64,000 bases of DNA, taken from Mesostigma viride (Eukaryota > Streptophyta > Mesostigmatophyceae > Mesostigmatales > Mesostigmataceae). Numbering within the stretch: the stretch's first letter is position 1; every line of letters starts with the position of its first letter. Location: contig RPFO01000076.1 of NCBI GenBank assembly GCA_009746045.1, forward strand, positions 3,510,920 through 3,574,919, given 5' to 3'. Shown here in pieces: positions 12,076 through 21,705 of the stretch. The position numbers were made by a program, and so were the translations under genes. Below the pieces are notes generated by a model, which ran no database searches, was not told where the DNA came from, and saw only the letters and a program-made list of their open reading frames with translations.

Positions 12076-12800
12076 TGCTGCCTCCCACCCCACCCATCCC
12101 ACCCACCCACCCACCTGCCCCCCACCCACCCCACCCACCCACCCAAACAAACAAACAAACAAACAAACAAACAAACAAACAAACAAACAAACAAACAAAC
12201 AAACAAACAAACAAACAAACAAACAAACAAACAAACAAACAAACAAACAAACAAACAAACAAACAAACAAACAAACAAACAAACAAACAAACAAACAAAC
12301 AAACAAACAAACAAACAAACAAACAAACAAACAACCTGCCCCCACCCCCCCATCCCCACCCCCCCACCCACCTGCCCCCCACCCCACCCACCCCACCCAC
12401 CCCACCCACCTGCCCCTCACCCCGTCTGACCCCCACCCACCCACCCACCCACCCGCCGCCGCCCGCCCGCCCGCCGCCCGCCCGCCGCCCGCCCGCCCGC
12501 CCGCCCGCCGCCCGCCCGCCCGCCCGCCCGCCGCCCGCCCGCCCGCCCGCCCGCCCGCCCGCCCGCCCGCCCGCCCGCCCGCCCGCCCGCCCGCCCACCC
12601 GCCCGCACACCCACCCACCCCGCCCGCCCGCCCGCCCACCCACCCCACCCACCTCACCCAACCCACCCACCCCACCCAACCCACCCAACCCACCCAACCC
12701 ACCCAACCCACCCACCCACCCACCCACCCACCCAACCCACCCACCTGCCCCCCACCCCACCCACCCCACCCACCTGGCCCCCACTCCGTCTGACCCCCCC
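12076..12800. repeat. Mosaic of abutting tetranucleotide arrays
   Basis: Blocks follow one another without spacers: CCCA-rich (12085-12143), CAAA (about 12144-12332, near-perfect), CCCA/CCCC (12336-12450), CCCG (12451-12597) and CCCA/ACCC (12598-12780). Neighbouring unit types differ by one or two bases. The array ends about 50 bases before a likely splice acceptor (ctcaccag at 12845-12852). Long ORFs across it (Asn-Lys-Gln-Thr, Cys-Leu-Phe-Val, Gly-Gly-Arg-Ala repeats) are translations of the array. Confidence 0.95.
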
Positions 12801-12852
12801 AACTTGCCCCGCCTTGCCTGCCCCCACTGACCCCAACGCCCCCCCTCACCAG

Positions 12853-15800
12853 GATGGCTTCGAGAGGCAGCGTGATGCGCTTGCGCGCCAGCTGTGCTGT
12901 GTCCCTCGGATGCGACTAGCAGAGATGCGCGACCACCTCGCTGCTGCCGTATGCACCGCCGGCCGCGCGGACGTGGCGGGTGCCAGCGCGCCGGTGGAAC
13001 ATTCGCCCCTCGTCCCGACCAACGGGGCCAGCGATGCGCCGGTGGGCATCGGGGCACCAGACGAGCGTCCATCCCTTGCCACAGGGGCCGCCAGCGCGTG
13101 TGGCATGTCGCCCGTTGGCCAGGTGGCGCGAAGTCGTGCGGAGGGTAGCACGACAGACGTGCACGGAAGAGACGCGCATGGAAGAGAAGATGTGCTGGTG
13201 TACGCACTCTCACTGCTGGGCGCGGGTGTGGGTGCTGCGCCGCGTCCAGGGGGGGAAATGGGCAGTGAACCAGGGGGGCAGGGGGCAGAAGTGAGCGGGG
13301 TTGCAACGAGGCGGGCCAGCGGCGCGCCTGCAGGGAGGGCAGCGCTGCAAGGGGGGGTAAACGCGCTCTTCGGCTTAAAGCCAACGCGGGGTTTCGAGCG
13401 AGGTAGCCTATTGGATGCGGGCATGATGGACGACAGGCAAGAGGGCAAGCGCATGTTGTCGGATGACAGGCCAAAGGGCTGGGGCACGTTGACGGATGGT
13501 AGTGGCTGGCCAAGGGACAATTGGTGGCCCTCAGCACATGCCAGCCGTGACGTGGGGGACGACGCTAGTGACGTGGGGCTTCACGTGGGGGCTGATGTGG
13601 GGCGTGACGTGGGGCAGCATCTGGGGACCGCCTGCGGCCGAGCCATCGCGTCGGCAGCCGCGGGCGTTGCGGTCTGGCCACCTTCTGCGCTGTCGTGGCG
13701 GTTGGGGTTGCTGTCCCTGGTGGATGCTGCCATGTCGGACAAGGTGGCGCCCGCTGGCATGCCCTACACGGTGCCAGCTGGCATGACCGACAAGATGGTA
13801 CCAGGGGACCACGGGGGTGGAATAGATGCCGCTGCCGCCTGCGTGTGTGCGGGGCGCAAAGACGCGAGTCCTCCCGCGGGTGCGCCGGGTGTGGATGCGA
13901 GCAGCATGCGGATGTGGGTGGCGGCGGCAGTGGCCAGCCCGCTGTGTGCCGCGTCCCTGCCAGCTGTCACGTCTCTGCCTGCTGTCACGTGCAGGAAACT
14001 CTTGGCGGTCTTGGGTGGAAGCTGGTGGCTGGGGGACGGCCAGGCGAAGGATGGTGGCCGCTTGTCAGCAGAGGATGGAGACGTTTTGGCCGCGGAGTCT
14101 ACTGGCCCGTCGCCAGCGGTTGATGGTGGCCAGTTGCCAGCGGGGCACGTGGACCGTTTGACAGCCGGGCGCGATTTTGGGCATTACCCAATAGCTTGGC
14201 ATGTTGCGGGGCACATGAGGGGGCCCAACAACCACATGGGGCTCCTACAGCTTCCGCCGTCACATCTGGCAAGGGGGCGCGAGGGTGAGACATCAGAGGG
14301 GAGGTCCAAGGGCCAGCCTGGTCATCTTGGGGGGGGAGGGACAGGTCCCGACTGGCTTATAGGGGGAGAAATGGGACCTGGTTTCAGCGAGGGGGTAGGA
14401 ATGGGGGATTGGGTAGGGGGCAGAGCGCGGCTCGAGGAGGAAGGCAGCAGGAGAGGCCCGCAGGGGGGGCCCAGGGACCGCGGCCAACCAGCAGTGCCCA
14501 CTGGGCGCCGCCGCTTGCTGGTCATGAGGCGGCGGCGGCGACCCGCAGCCCCTGTGCCCACCGCGCCTGTGCCGCTGCCCCACCTCATGCAGGTGTTCCA
14601 GCAGCAGCACCAGCAGCAGCAACAACAGCCATTATTGCCTACTCCGGTTGCCTGGAACAGCATATTCCGCACGCCCAACTGGACGGACGCGGGTGCCCAC
14701 ATGCTCGACAGCGAGAGTTTCCCCTCTCCGCCGGCACTGCTCACGATGGAGAGCTGCCTAGCGGCCTTCCTCCCCGGCAAGGTATCCCGTCGCACGGCAG
14801 CGCAGCGCAAGCAGCACTGCACGGCCAAGGTGGCCAAATCCGCACGCATTGCAGCCAGGAATGCGCGCGCTGCAGACCCCCCGCAAGCCCCCTCGCCAGC
14901 GCTTCACCGGGGCCCCGCGCCGCTCTCCCAACGGGTGTCCCAATGGATGTCAAGGGGGAGCCGTGGCCGGCAGCGCTTCTCAACGCAGACTGCTGGCAGC
15001 GCTGTCAGTCAGGGGGCCACTGTGGCCAGTTATCAGGCGGCCATGCAGGGCAGTGGCGCGCCCACACACGCTGTCTTCAACTTGGATCCGCGACCCACGC
15101 AATCTCCTGCCACCGTGGCCCCCCAAGTGCCCGCCGACGAGTTGCGTGTGGAGGCACTTGCCACGTGGGACCCTAATGCGGCTGGGATGTCGATTGGGAT
15201 GGCGCGCAGCGGCGTCGGGGGCACTCGCGCTGGCCCGAGGGAGCGAGGGGTGGCCCCGAACGTGCCACAAATTCCGGAGCAATGGGTGGGGTCGGATGTG
15301 CCACAAATTCCCGACCAAGGGGTGGGGTCGGAGTTGCCACAAATAGGGGCCCAAGGTGTGGGGTCGGAGGTGCCACAAATAGGGGCCAAAGGTGTGGGGT
15401 CGGAGGTTCCACAAGTAGGGGCCCAAAGGGTGGGGTCGGAGGTGCCACAATTAGGGGGCCAAGGGGTGGGGTCGGAGTTGCCACAATTAGGGGCCCAAGG
15501 GGTGGGATCGGATGTGCTACAACTAGGAGACCAATGGTTGGGGTTGGATGTGCCACTATCGGGTGAGTGGTCAGCAGCCACAGCCCATGGCACGGCCCAG
15601 GCAGTGCCAGGCAGCGTGCTGCCAATTACCGCGGTGGGGCAAGGCGGGCCCGTCGGAGGGGCGTCTCTCGCTGCAGACCTTGGAGAGACGGGCATGCAGG
15701 GGACAGACAATCGCGGCGGTGGCTCCGCTCCGGCAATGGTGGCGGTGCAGGGGACGGGTCAAACTGGGACCACCAGCGTGGTGGACAGTACTCCGACTGT

Positions 15801-16635
15801 TGTCGACAACACTGCCTCCACCTTGTACACTTCCCCCGCTGCTATTGACAATGCAGCTCCCACCACCTCCGAGAGTACTCCGACCGCTATTGACGCCACT
15901 CCCATGACCTTCAAGACTACCCCCGCTGCTATTGACAATACAGCTCCCACCACCTCCGAGAGTACTCCGACCGCTATTGACGCCACTCCCACCACTTTGG
16001 ACACTACCCCGCGCGTGCCCCAGGAGTGGGTGCCTACACCGGGTGGCGCGGGAGCGAGACATGCAGACGCGGCTACCGGCACGAGCAAGGTGGCGGGCCA
16101 GCCGGGCCAGGGAGAAACGTTGGTACAGGGGAACGCTCGAGAGAGGGAGAACGCAAGTTCCGGGGGCATGGTGGCGAGCAGTGACGGGGGCAACCAGTCT
16201 CCAGTTGATGGCAGGGGCCCGCTGTGTGCAGAGGCGCAGTCAGGGTCTGGCCAGGTGGCAGGCCCAAGCGTGCGTCAGGAGGCGGGGGCGGGGGGGGGGA
16301 CAGGGGTGGAGGAAAGAGGACCATTTGCCTCTGCGCCTCAGCAAGGGCTTGGCCAGGCGTGGCACCAAGGGGGCCTGCCACAGGGCAATAGGGAACAGGG
16401 CATGTGGCATCGTGCACCGCAGGACGAGAGTGCAGTGGGCGGCTCCTCGGCCGCTTTTCGTGAAGGTGCTGGGCACAGGGGGTACAGCGCCAGGCGGCCA
16501 CACGTATTGTTCAGGCAAAGCGCCGGGGACTACGACCTGGGGAGGGAAGTGGCGCACATGTGGGGGCACCTTGGGGCCGCCCGGCGCGTGTACCGAGTGA
16601 GGCCGGGGGGGCCTACGGGGACGTATCGTTATTGA
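12853..16635 (+). CDS. Large uncharacterised exon or gene, ~1260 aa
   Basis: The frame is open for ~3.8 kb and ends at TGA 16633-16635. It opens at 12814 inside the array flank. I place the real start of coding at 12853, after a polypyrimidine tract and AG, because the protein then begins with an ordinary helical segment (DGFERQRDALARQ...MRDHLAAAV); a first exon would lie upstream. Visible parts: a Gln run about 590 codons in; a basic Ala/Arg/Lys stretch (AAQRKQHCTAKVAKSARIAARNARA) about 665 codons in; a degenerate 14-17-residue repeat around VGSEVPQ (~15250-15560); and a TPTAIDATP repeat (~15780-16010). The rest is Gly/Ala/Pro/Val-rich and disordered-looking. It could be a nuclear or scaffold protein, or a spurious open frame in GC-rich DNA. 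No family is recognised. Confidence 0.45.
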   Translation, partial: DGFERQRDALARQLCCVPRMRLAEMRDHLAAAVCTAGRADVAGASAPVEHSPLVPTNGASDAPVGIGAPDERPSLATGAASACGMSPVGQVARSRAEGSTTDVHGRDAHGREDVLVYALSLLGAGVGAAPRPGGEMGSEPGGQGAEVSGVATRRASGAPAGRAALQGGVNALFGLKPTRGFERGSLLDAGMMDDRQEGKRMLSDDRPKGWGTLTDGSGWPRDNWWPSAHASRDVGDDASDVGLHVGADVGRDVGQHLGTACGRAIASAAAGVAVWPPSALSWRLGLLSLVDAAMSDKVAPAGMPYTVPAGMTDKMVPGDHGGGIDAAAACVCAGRKDASPPAGAPGVDASSMRMWVAAAVASPLCAASLPAVTSLPAVTCRKLLAVLGGSWWLGDGQAKDGGRLSAEDGDVLAAESTGPSPAVDGGQLPAGHVDRLTAGRDFGHYPIAWHVAGHMRGPNNHMGLLQLPPSHLARGREGETSEGRSKGQPGHLGGGGTGPDWLIGGEMGPGFSEGVGMGDWVGGRARLEEEGSRRGPQGGPRDRGQPAVPTGRRRLLVMRRRRRPAAPVPTAPVPLPHLMQVFQQQHQQQQQQPLLPTPVAWNSIFRTPNWTDAGAHMLDSESFPSPPALLTMESCLAAFLPGKVSRRTAAQRKQHCTAKVAKSARIAARNARAADPPQAPSPALHRGPAPLSQRVSQWMSRGSRGRQRFSTQTAGSAVSQGATVASYQAAMQGSGAPTHAVFNLDPRPTQSPATVAPQVPADELRVEALATWDPNAAGMSIGMARSGVGGTRAGPRERGVAPNVPQIPEQWVGSDVPQIPDQGVGSELPQIGAQGVGSEVPQIGAKGVGSEVPQVGAQRVGSEVPQLGGQGVGSELPQLGAQGVGSDVLQLGDQWLGLDVPLSGEWSAATAHGTAQAVPGSVLPITAVGQGGPVGGASLAADLGETGMQGTDNRGGGSAPAMVAVQGTGQTGTTSVVDSTPTVVDNTASTLYTSPAAIDNAAPTTSESTPTAIDATPMTFKTTPAAIDNTAPTTSESTPTAIDATPTTLDTTPRVPQEWVPTPGGAGARHADAATGTSKVAGQPGQGETLVQGNARERENASSGGMVASSDGGNQSPVDGRGPLCAEAQSGSGQVAGPSVRQEAGAGGGTGVEERGPFASAPQQGLGQAWHQGGLPQGNREQGMWHRAPQDESAVGGSSAAFREGAGHRGYSARRPHVLFRQSAGDYDLGREVAHMWGHLGAARRVYRVRPGGPTGTYRY

Positions 16636-16809
16636 CCGGGGGAAACACGATAGCGTGCGTAGACGTCCGTCAGGTTAGAATGACCAGTTCCCCCTCCCAC
16701 TTAACCCTCGATAATGTGCATCTGAACGCAAATGGTTTCACTATTTGCGGCGTGCCAAATCAGAATGTTCGCTACTCTGATTCCTGATCATCCACGCCAT
16801 CAAGAGTTT

Positions 16810-16935
16810 TTAAGGGGACGGTCCCGGCGCGTATATTTTGGCGCCGAAAAATTCGCGGTACCCGTCCGTACCGTGAAAAAGTGGTGCACGGGGCGCGCAC
16901 CCCTACCGGAGCTGGCCATGGCGACGTGCTTTCAG
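16810..16935 (+). repeat. Dispersed repeat R1, copy 1
   Basis: About 125 bp, from 'aaggggac' through 'tattttggcgccgaaaaatt', 'gtaccgtgaaaaagtgg', 'ggcgcgcacccct' and 'ggccatggcgac'. It matches the reverse complement of 42560-42680 at roughly 80 percent by eye. It has no coding capacity; it may be a MITE or a transposon end. Confidence 0.7.
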
Positions 16936-17404
16936 GCAGAGTAGAAAAAGATAGCTCGCGGAATGCAGAGAAACTGAGCGAATCTTAAAGACGATGAGTA
17001 AATGATACTACTTCGTAGCGGAGTTCGCGTTTTTTGCAGTGTCGATGATTTTATTGATGACCATCGCCACGGGGGTCCAATCTGATGTTTTCGTCGAGAG
17101 GAATAAATTAGAATGCACGCTGGCGGCGGTGATTGTCAGGTTTTATGGGCTTTACCTAGCGTCAAGGATGCGTTTAAATTGTTATTGGTAAAGCTTTAAA
17201 ATATTTGATGGGTTTCGGCAAGATTTCCGTCATGATCGGTAAGACACTCTCCAGGCTCGCGGGATGCGCGTCTTATTATTCCATGGAAGGTTGTTCTTTC
17301 TTGCGCCGCTGGGCGAAGGACAATTCCGGTAATGGTACGATCGTGTGATCAACGTGACCCTATGGATGTTTCGCTTCCTTTATGGGTTATCAACGCAAGT
17401 TTTC
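16936..17404. other. AT-rich spacer, nothing recognised
   Basis: No coding exon or repeat array is seen between the R1 repeat and the MITE at 17405. Confidence 0.4.
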
Positions 17405-17572
17405 GGCGTGAACCCAACTTAAGGCGTGAATGATTCTACTAAATTCTACTAATTTGAATTAAAGATACTCAAACATACTATTCTGAACTACTTTGAACTT
17501 GGAATGCCGAAACCCTATATGACCCGTGAACACAACTTAAGCCAACCCAACTTAAGGCGTGAATGCCTGTAC
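17405..17572. mobile_element. Divergent relative of the TTAAGTTG MITE family
   Basis: The right end, read inward, is TA then CAGGCATTCACGCCTTAAG, followed by TTGGGTT and a second CTTAAGTTG block. The left side has the matching GGCGTGAACCCAACTTAAGG and GGCGTGAATG. The layout matches the 8335 and 9171 copies with diverged bases, so at least two subfamilies exist in 10 kb. Confidence 0.55.
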
Positions 17573-18025
17573 TTTTTCACGTGAAACGTGAGTTCCAGAA
17601 ATGCACGACCTAGCCATGGCGGCTTTCGCCCATGCATGCAGTTTACGTTTGCGGACGATTTAGCATTTTAGCTGGTAAAACTCAGGAAATAGATTTTATA
17701 TGTCCTAAAGATGACACAAGCCAATTTTTAGCTCGTGGGGATGTGATGTTACGGCCCTAACCCATGTTTGGGCGATTTACCAGGTTTCGGCACCGCTCTT
17801 GCTGGTAAAAACTGCGACCAGGCAGGTTGACGGAATTGATGACTAAATTTGCTCTACGGTGCAGTTCGAAGGGTTTATATGCTTCTTTCTACTTATTATC
17901 ATGCATGTGTGTAGAATTAAGTCAGTGGCAGTAAAGATTTGATGATTTCGACCACTCTGTCATGTCATGTGTGTGCCGCAAGTGTCACTTTTGCGGGCAC
18001 CGCCTGGGCCAAGATAACGCCATCC
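17573..18025. other. AT-rich spacer, nothing recognised
   Basis: No coding exon, array or element end is seen. The motif ATGCATGGTAAA at its right edge (18026-18037) is the left copy of the target duplication of the next element. Confidence 0.4.
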
Positions 18026-18029
18026 ATGC

Positions 18030-19130
18030 ATGGTAAATGATGATTGTGCACGCCTAGCTCATAATATAGTCCACCATAATGATGAAATCGGAATGTGGCA
18101 AGGTTGTGTCCTGTCCCCATACCTGTTCATTATTGTCGTGGATCACGTCATGCGCCGGGCACGTGCGCGCTTTACTGCTCTTAAGGGGTTCGAGCCCGGC
18201 TTGGACATCCTTAACGAGCGCGGGCACGGCGGGGTTAGCACGGGTTACCGCCTGGCTGACCTGATTTATGCGGACGACACCACCCTCATCGCGCGCCCCG
18301 AGCACATTCAGACCTGGCTGGACTGTCTGGGCCTGGAGGCGAGGGCGGTGGGGTTGGAGATTAGTGTCAAAACTGAGGCGATGGTGATTGGGGCCTCCAG
18401 TCGTCCACCGCTACCGCGCCTGCTCGACGGGACGGAGGTCCCATTCCGCGACCGCTTCAAGCTGTTGGGGAGTTGGCTTCCTGACACTGCCGACGATGTG
18501 GACACCCGCATCGGCCTTTCCTGGGCCAAGCTCCGTTCGCTCACCACCTACTGGCGCTCCAAGGGCCTGGACGAGCACCGCAAGCGCATGCTCTTTAAGG
18601 TCCTCGTCCTCACGGTGCTCACGTATGGCGCCGAGGCATGGACACTCACGGCAACACTGGCAGCCAAGCTAGACGCCACGGTAATCCGGATGCTCCGACA
18701 GGTCCTGAATGTCGGGTTTTCTCAGCGTAGGTCATTAGAGTCTTTGTATCACGGTATGCCTCGTATTTCGGATGAGATTAGGCAGCGTAGGATAGCATTT
18801 GTAGGACATCTTGCTCGCACCAGCCAGGTCGACACCGCCCTTGGTCTGGCCGGTCCCCAGCGGCTCGGCCAACCAGGGCGGCATATTTTGACCTGGCCTG
18901 GCCCCAAGAACATTCCTAAAAAGGTAGGGAAACATGCCATGACCTATACCCAGATGTTGCTGGACGACCTAGTGGTCCCAGCCCAGTTTGAGTACCGCAT
19001 CCACTCTCTCTCCCGTCTTTGGACTGCCATGCAGGACAAGACGCGGTGGAAGAAGATTGTCAAGGCGCACACGCCAGCCCCTGTGGGCAAGCCGCCTCCC
19101 CCCAAAAGGAGGAGCCGTTTTGATGAGTAG
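18030..19130 (+). pseudogene. LINE family 1 reverse transcriptase, 5'-truncated
   Basis: The sequence is homologous to LINE RT from about 18090: WQGCVLSPYLFIIVV (RT motif B region), then LADLIYADDTTLIA with the YADD catalytic pair near 18268-18279, then thumb and C-terminal parts (LRQVLNVGF..., RRIAFVGHLART) and a basic Pro-Lys end. The endonuclease and first RT motifs are missing, so it cannot move on its own. The frame itself is intact for 366 codons, suggesting fairly recent insertion. Confidence 0.85.
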
Positions 19131-19985
19131 CGTAGATAGGCTTTTCTAGACTAGATATAGCTTAGAGTTAGGTTAGTTCGATTACGCGGCTTCCTCCACA
19201 CCACCCATCCAACCTGGAATATGTGCTACATGATCTCCCACGGTGCTTGTTATAATAGATAGACATGTTATCATGCTTGGCATGATCGTCCTCACGGTGC
19301 TCACGTATGGCGCCGAGGCGTGGACCCTCCCACCCAAACTGGCAGCTCGGCTCGACGGCACAGTTTACAGGATGCTCCGGCAGGTCCTTAATGTAGGTTT
19401 TTCCGAGCGTCCGTCATCAGAGTCTCTGTATCATGGCATGCCTCGTGTTTCGGGCGAGATTAGGCAGCGTAGGATAGCATTTGTAGGACACCTTGCCCGC
19501 ACCAGCCAGGTCGACACCACCCTTGGTCTGGCCGGCCCCCAGCGGCTTGGACAGCCAGGGCGGCACATTCTGACCTGGCCTGGCCCCAAGGACATTCCCA
19601 AAAGGGTAGGGAAACCTGTCACCAACTACGTTCAGATGTTGCTGGACGACCTAGTGGTCCCAGCCCAGTTTGAGCACCGCATCCACTCTCTCTCCCGTCT
19701 TTGGACTGCCATGCAGGACAAGACGCGGTGGAAGAAGATTGTCAAGGCGCACACGCCCGACCCTGTGGGCAAGCCACCTCCCCCCAAGCGGAGGAGGCGT
19801 TTTGATGAGTAGTGTAGTTAGGATTTTCTAGATAGAGTTAGGATAGTTCGATCACGCGGCTTCCTCCACCCCATCCATCATGAAATATGTGCTACATGAC
19901 CTCCCCACGGAGGCATGTTATAATTTAATTTAATTTAATGATCTCCCAACGGAGACATGTTATAATTTAATTTAATTTAATTTTA
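18038..19985 (+). mobile_element. LINE (family 1) insertion, two 3' fragments in tandem
   Basis: ATGCATGGTAAA flanks the block at 18026-18037 and 19986-19997, consistent with a 12-bp target-site duplication. Fragment 1 carries the RT C-terminal half (from ~18090) and its 3' UTR. Fragment 2 (from ~19282) repeats only the last ~175 codons plus the 3' UTR. The element ends with small stem-loops (CTCC-CACGGAG at ~19901 and CTCCCAACGGAG at ~19943), each followed by ATAATTTAATTTAATTTAA tails. Confidence 0.8.
19282..19812 (+). pseudogene. LINE family 1 C-terminal fragment, second copy
   Basis: The protein from VLTVLTYGAEAWTL to the stop closely matches the end of the 18030-19130 copy, including RRIAFVGHLARTSQVD and the Pro/Lys/Arg tail. 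It starts abruptly after the tail of fragment 1, as expected for a 5'-truncated copy. Confidence 0.85.
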
Positions 19986-20321
19986 ATGCATGGTAAAGCT
20001 GAAATATCGTTACCTCATCATTTCTTGATGTTCTTACATGAGTTTAAGCTTGCAAGTCGCTGTCAGTTTCGAATCTTGATGCGCTTTCTTGACCGTTGCC
20101 TGCTGCCCCTCTCTAACCCCCCCTTTTTTGATGATGTTACCAGGCATTTGCCTTACCCTACAAGTGTACTTTTGCAGCTTTTTAGGCGCTGTGTGGGTTT
20201 AAATACCTTCATAGATGTTAGTTATTCTTTTGCTACGTTCATACTGCGTGATTTTATGGCCATGGGCTGCATCAAGCTTGCTTTCAAGCTTATACGGGTG
20301 AGTGAAGAATCTTGGTGGTGA
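19986..20321 (+). CDS. Hypothetical exon-like ORF, 111 aa
   Basis: The ORF translates to a Leu/Phe/Arg-rich, helical-looking sequence (FLHEFKLASRCQFRILMRFL..., FRRCVGLNTFIDVSYSF). Near its end, FKLIR is followed by GTGAGTG, a strong 5' splice site at about 20297, so it could be an internal exon of an AT-rich gene. Its first codons lie in the LINE target-duplication flank. No family is recognised and no partner exon was found. Confidence 0.25.
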   Translation: MHGKAEISLPHHFLMFLHEFKLASRCQFRILMRFLDRCLLPLSNPPFFDDVTRHLPYPTSVLLQLFRRCVGLNTFIDVSYSFATFILRDFMAMGCIKLAFKLIRVSEESWW

Positions 20322-20344
20322 TAAACCACTGTCATCATGTGCCT

Positions 20345-20432
20345 GCAAGTATCAAGGAGACAACCAGCGTAGGCCAGAAATCGGGAGAATCCGGACCATG
20401 GTAGCTCGAGCCTGCCGTTATCTTGTCCGCGT
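20345..20432 (+). repeat. Dispersed repeat R2, copy 1
   Basis: About 85 bp containing 'aggagacaacc', 'gaatccggaccatggtagct' and 'gttatcttgtccgcg'. It matches the reverse complement of 47651-47738 inside lysA intron 3. No coding capacity. Confidence 0.75.
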
Positions 20433-20724
20433 GTTCGAGTCGTTCAGGATGATGAAGATGAATGGTGATGGAAATGCGTATCTTTGTGCATTGAAATTAT
20501 GGCTGGCTTACGTGTAGAGCGACTAGATGACCTAGACGGTGGGGCCGGAGACAGCATGCTTGATCAGGGCGTGTGTTTCGAGCCTAACTGGCCGGGAGTG
20601 TCTAGTGGTGAGCACCATTGCTGCGATCGCTCTCCCACCATTTACGAGGATTAATACCCGCAAATGGAAAACCACTGAAAAGGTAGCTAGTCAGTCATCA
20701 CGTTAGCCATGCCATGATTCCAAA

Positions 20725-21065
20725 CGTCCAAGAACTGCACACGGTGCAAAGGCAAAAAGCCGGAGGACAGCACTTTCAAATGTGCGGCAGGAACCAAAAG
20801 CCCGCAGATGCCAGAAAACATCGTGTTGCTGCAGCGACGCGACGATGTGCATGGACAACGAATCCAGTGCCAAGCTCGGAACGGCCGCAAAGGAGATCTG
20901 GCATCACAGGGTTCAGATGTGCGGAGATACTATGCGATCCAGCCTGTCCACGACCTGTTTGTAGAGCTTGTGCCAAGGGGCAGCACCGAACAGATGTGGG
21001 TGACGTTGCAAAAAACATCGGACTTGACGGAGCATAATGTCTCGGTCATAGTCTTTGACCAATAA
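20725..21065 (+). CDS. Hypothetical Cys-containing ORF
   Basis: Reading upstream of the ATG at 20808 the frame stays open to ~20725 and encodes KNCTRCKGKKPEDSTFKC, which resembles a small zinc-binding segment (C-x2-C...C). The ORF continues to a TAA at 21063-21065 (ending NVSVIVFDQ). It may be an exon or a transposon remnant. The gene it belongs to is unknown. Confidence 0.25.
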
Positions 21066-21700
21066 ACGCTGCAAGAGTTCACGCCTGCAAGTATGTTGGC
21101 CATGCCATGGCAAGGCATAACAGTGTTAGCCATCTCTATTCTTGTTAAAAACAAGTGAAATATGCTTAACCTACCCATGATACTTGTGGTTAAGGCTTCA
21201 TAGGCTCTCACACATATACTAAGGTAATACAACTGCATTATGATGATGCAAGTCTGTTGTCCTGTTATGCTAGAAGGGAAATGAGTTGATTGGCATGGTT
21301 GGTTGCCACGGTGGTGTGTAGTATGACCGCACTTACATGCTTGCACATAATTTGCTAGCAACCTCGAAACCCATTCTTAGGGCTGATGGTTTTTGGTGAG
21401 TTTCAGGTAGACTAAGCTGTGGCCAAATTGAGCCCAGTTTTTTGCCATGTTTCAACAACTATATTGTTTACATGCCTATATTTTTTCAACATGCATATGG
21501 ATTTTATTGAATTTCCCAACTCGTCCTTCCACAGAAAATTGCCAAATCGCGAGTATGGGTTGACACCCTTGTAGAATTTTACATTATTTGGTCAACATAT
21601 GATTTTTTAGGCATATGCCCAAGCATTAGCATTACTTTCTTGAGTTTTCGCATGATGCTGTACAAGAACAAGGGGTCGCCAGCCGACCCCGGCAACTAGA
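21066..21700. other. AT-rich spacer, nothing recognised
   Basis: No coding exon, array or element end is seen between the ORF at 20725-21065 and the LINE at 21706. Confidence 0.4.
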
Positions 21701-21705
21701 GAGGG

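Noticed and set aside
12144-12332. CAAA array as a telomeric repeat
   Set aside because: Green plant and algal telomeres are TTTAGGG-like; this is an internal microsatellite.
12035-13537. 500-aa minus-strand ORF with CLFV and AGGR repeats
   Set aside because: It is the translation of the tetranucleotide arrays plus the antisense of the 12853-16635 exon; no independent support.
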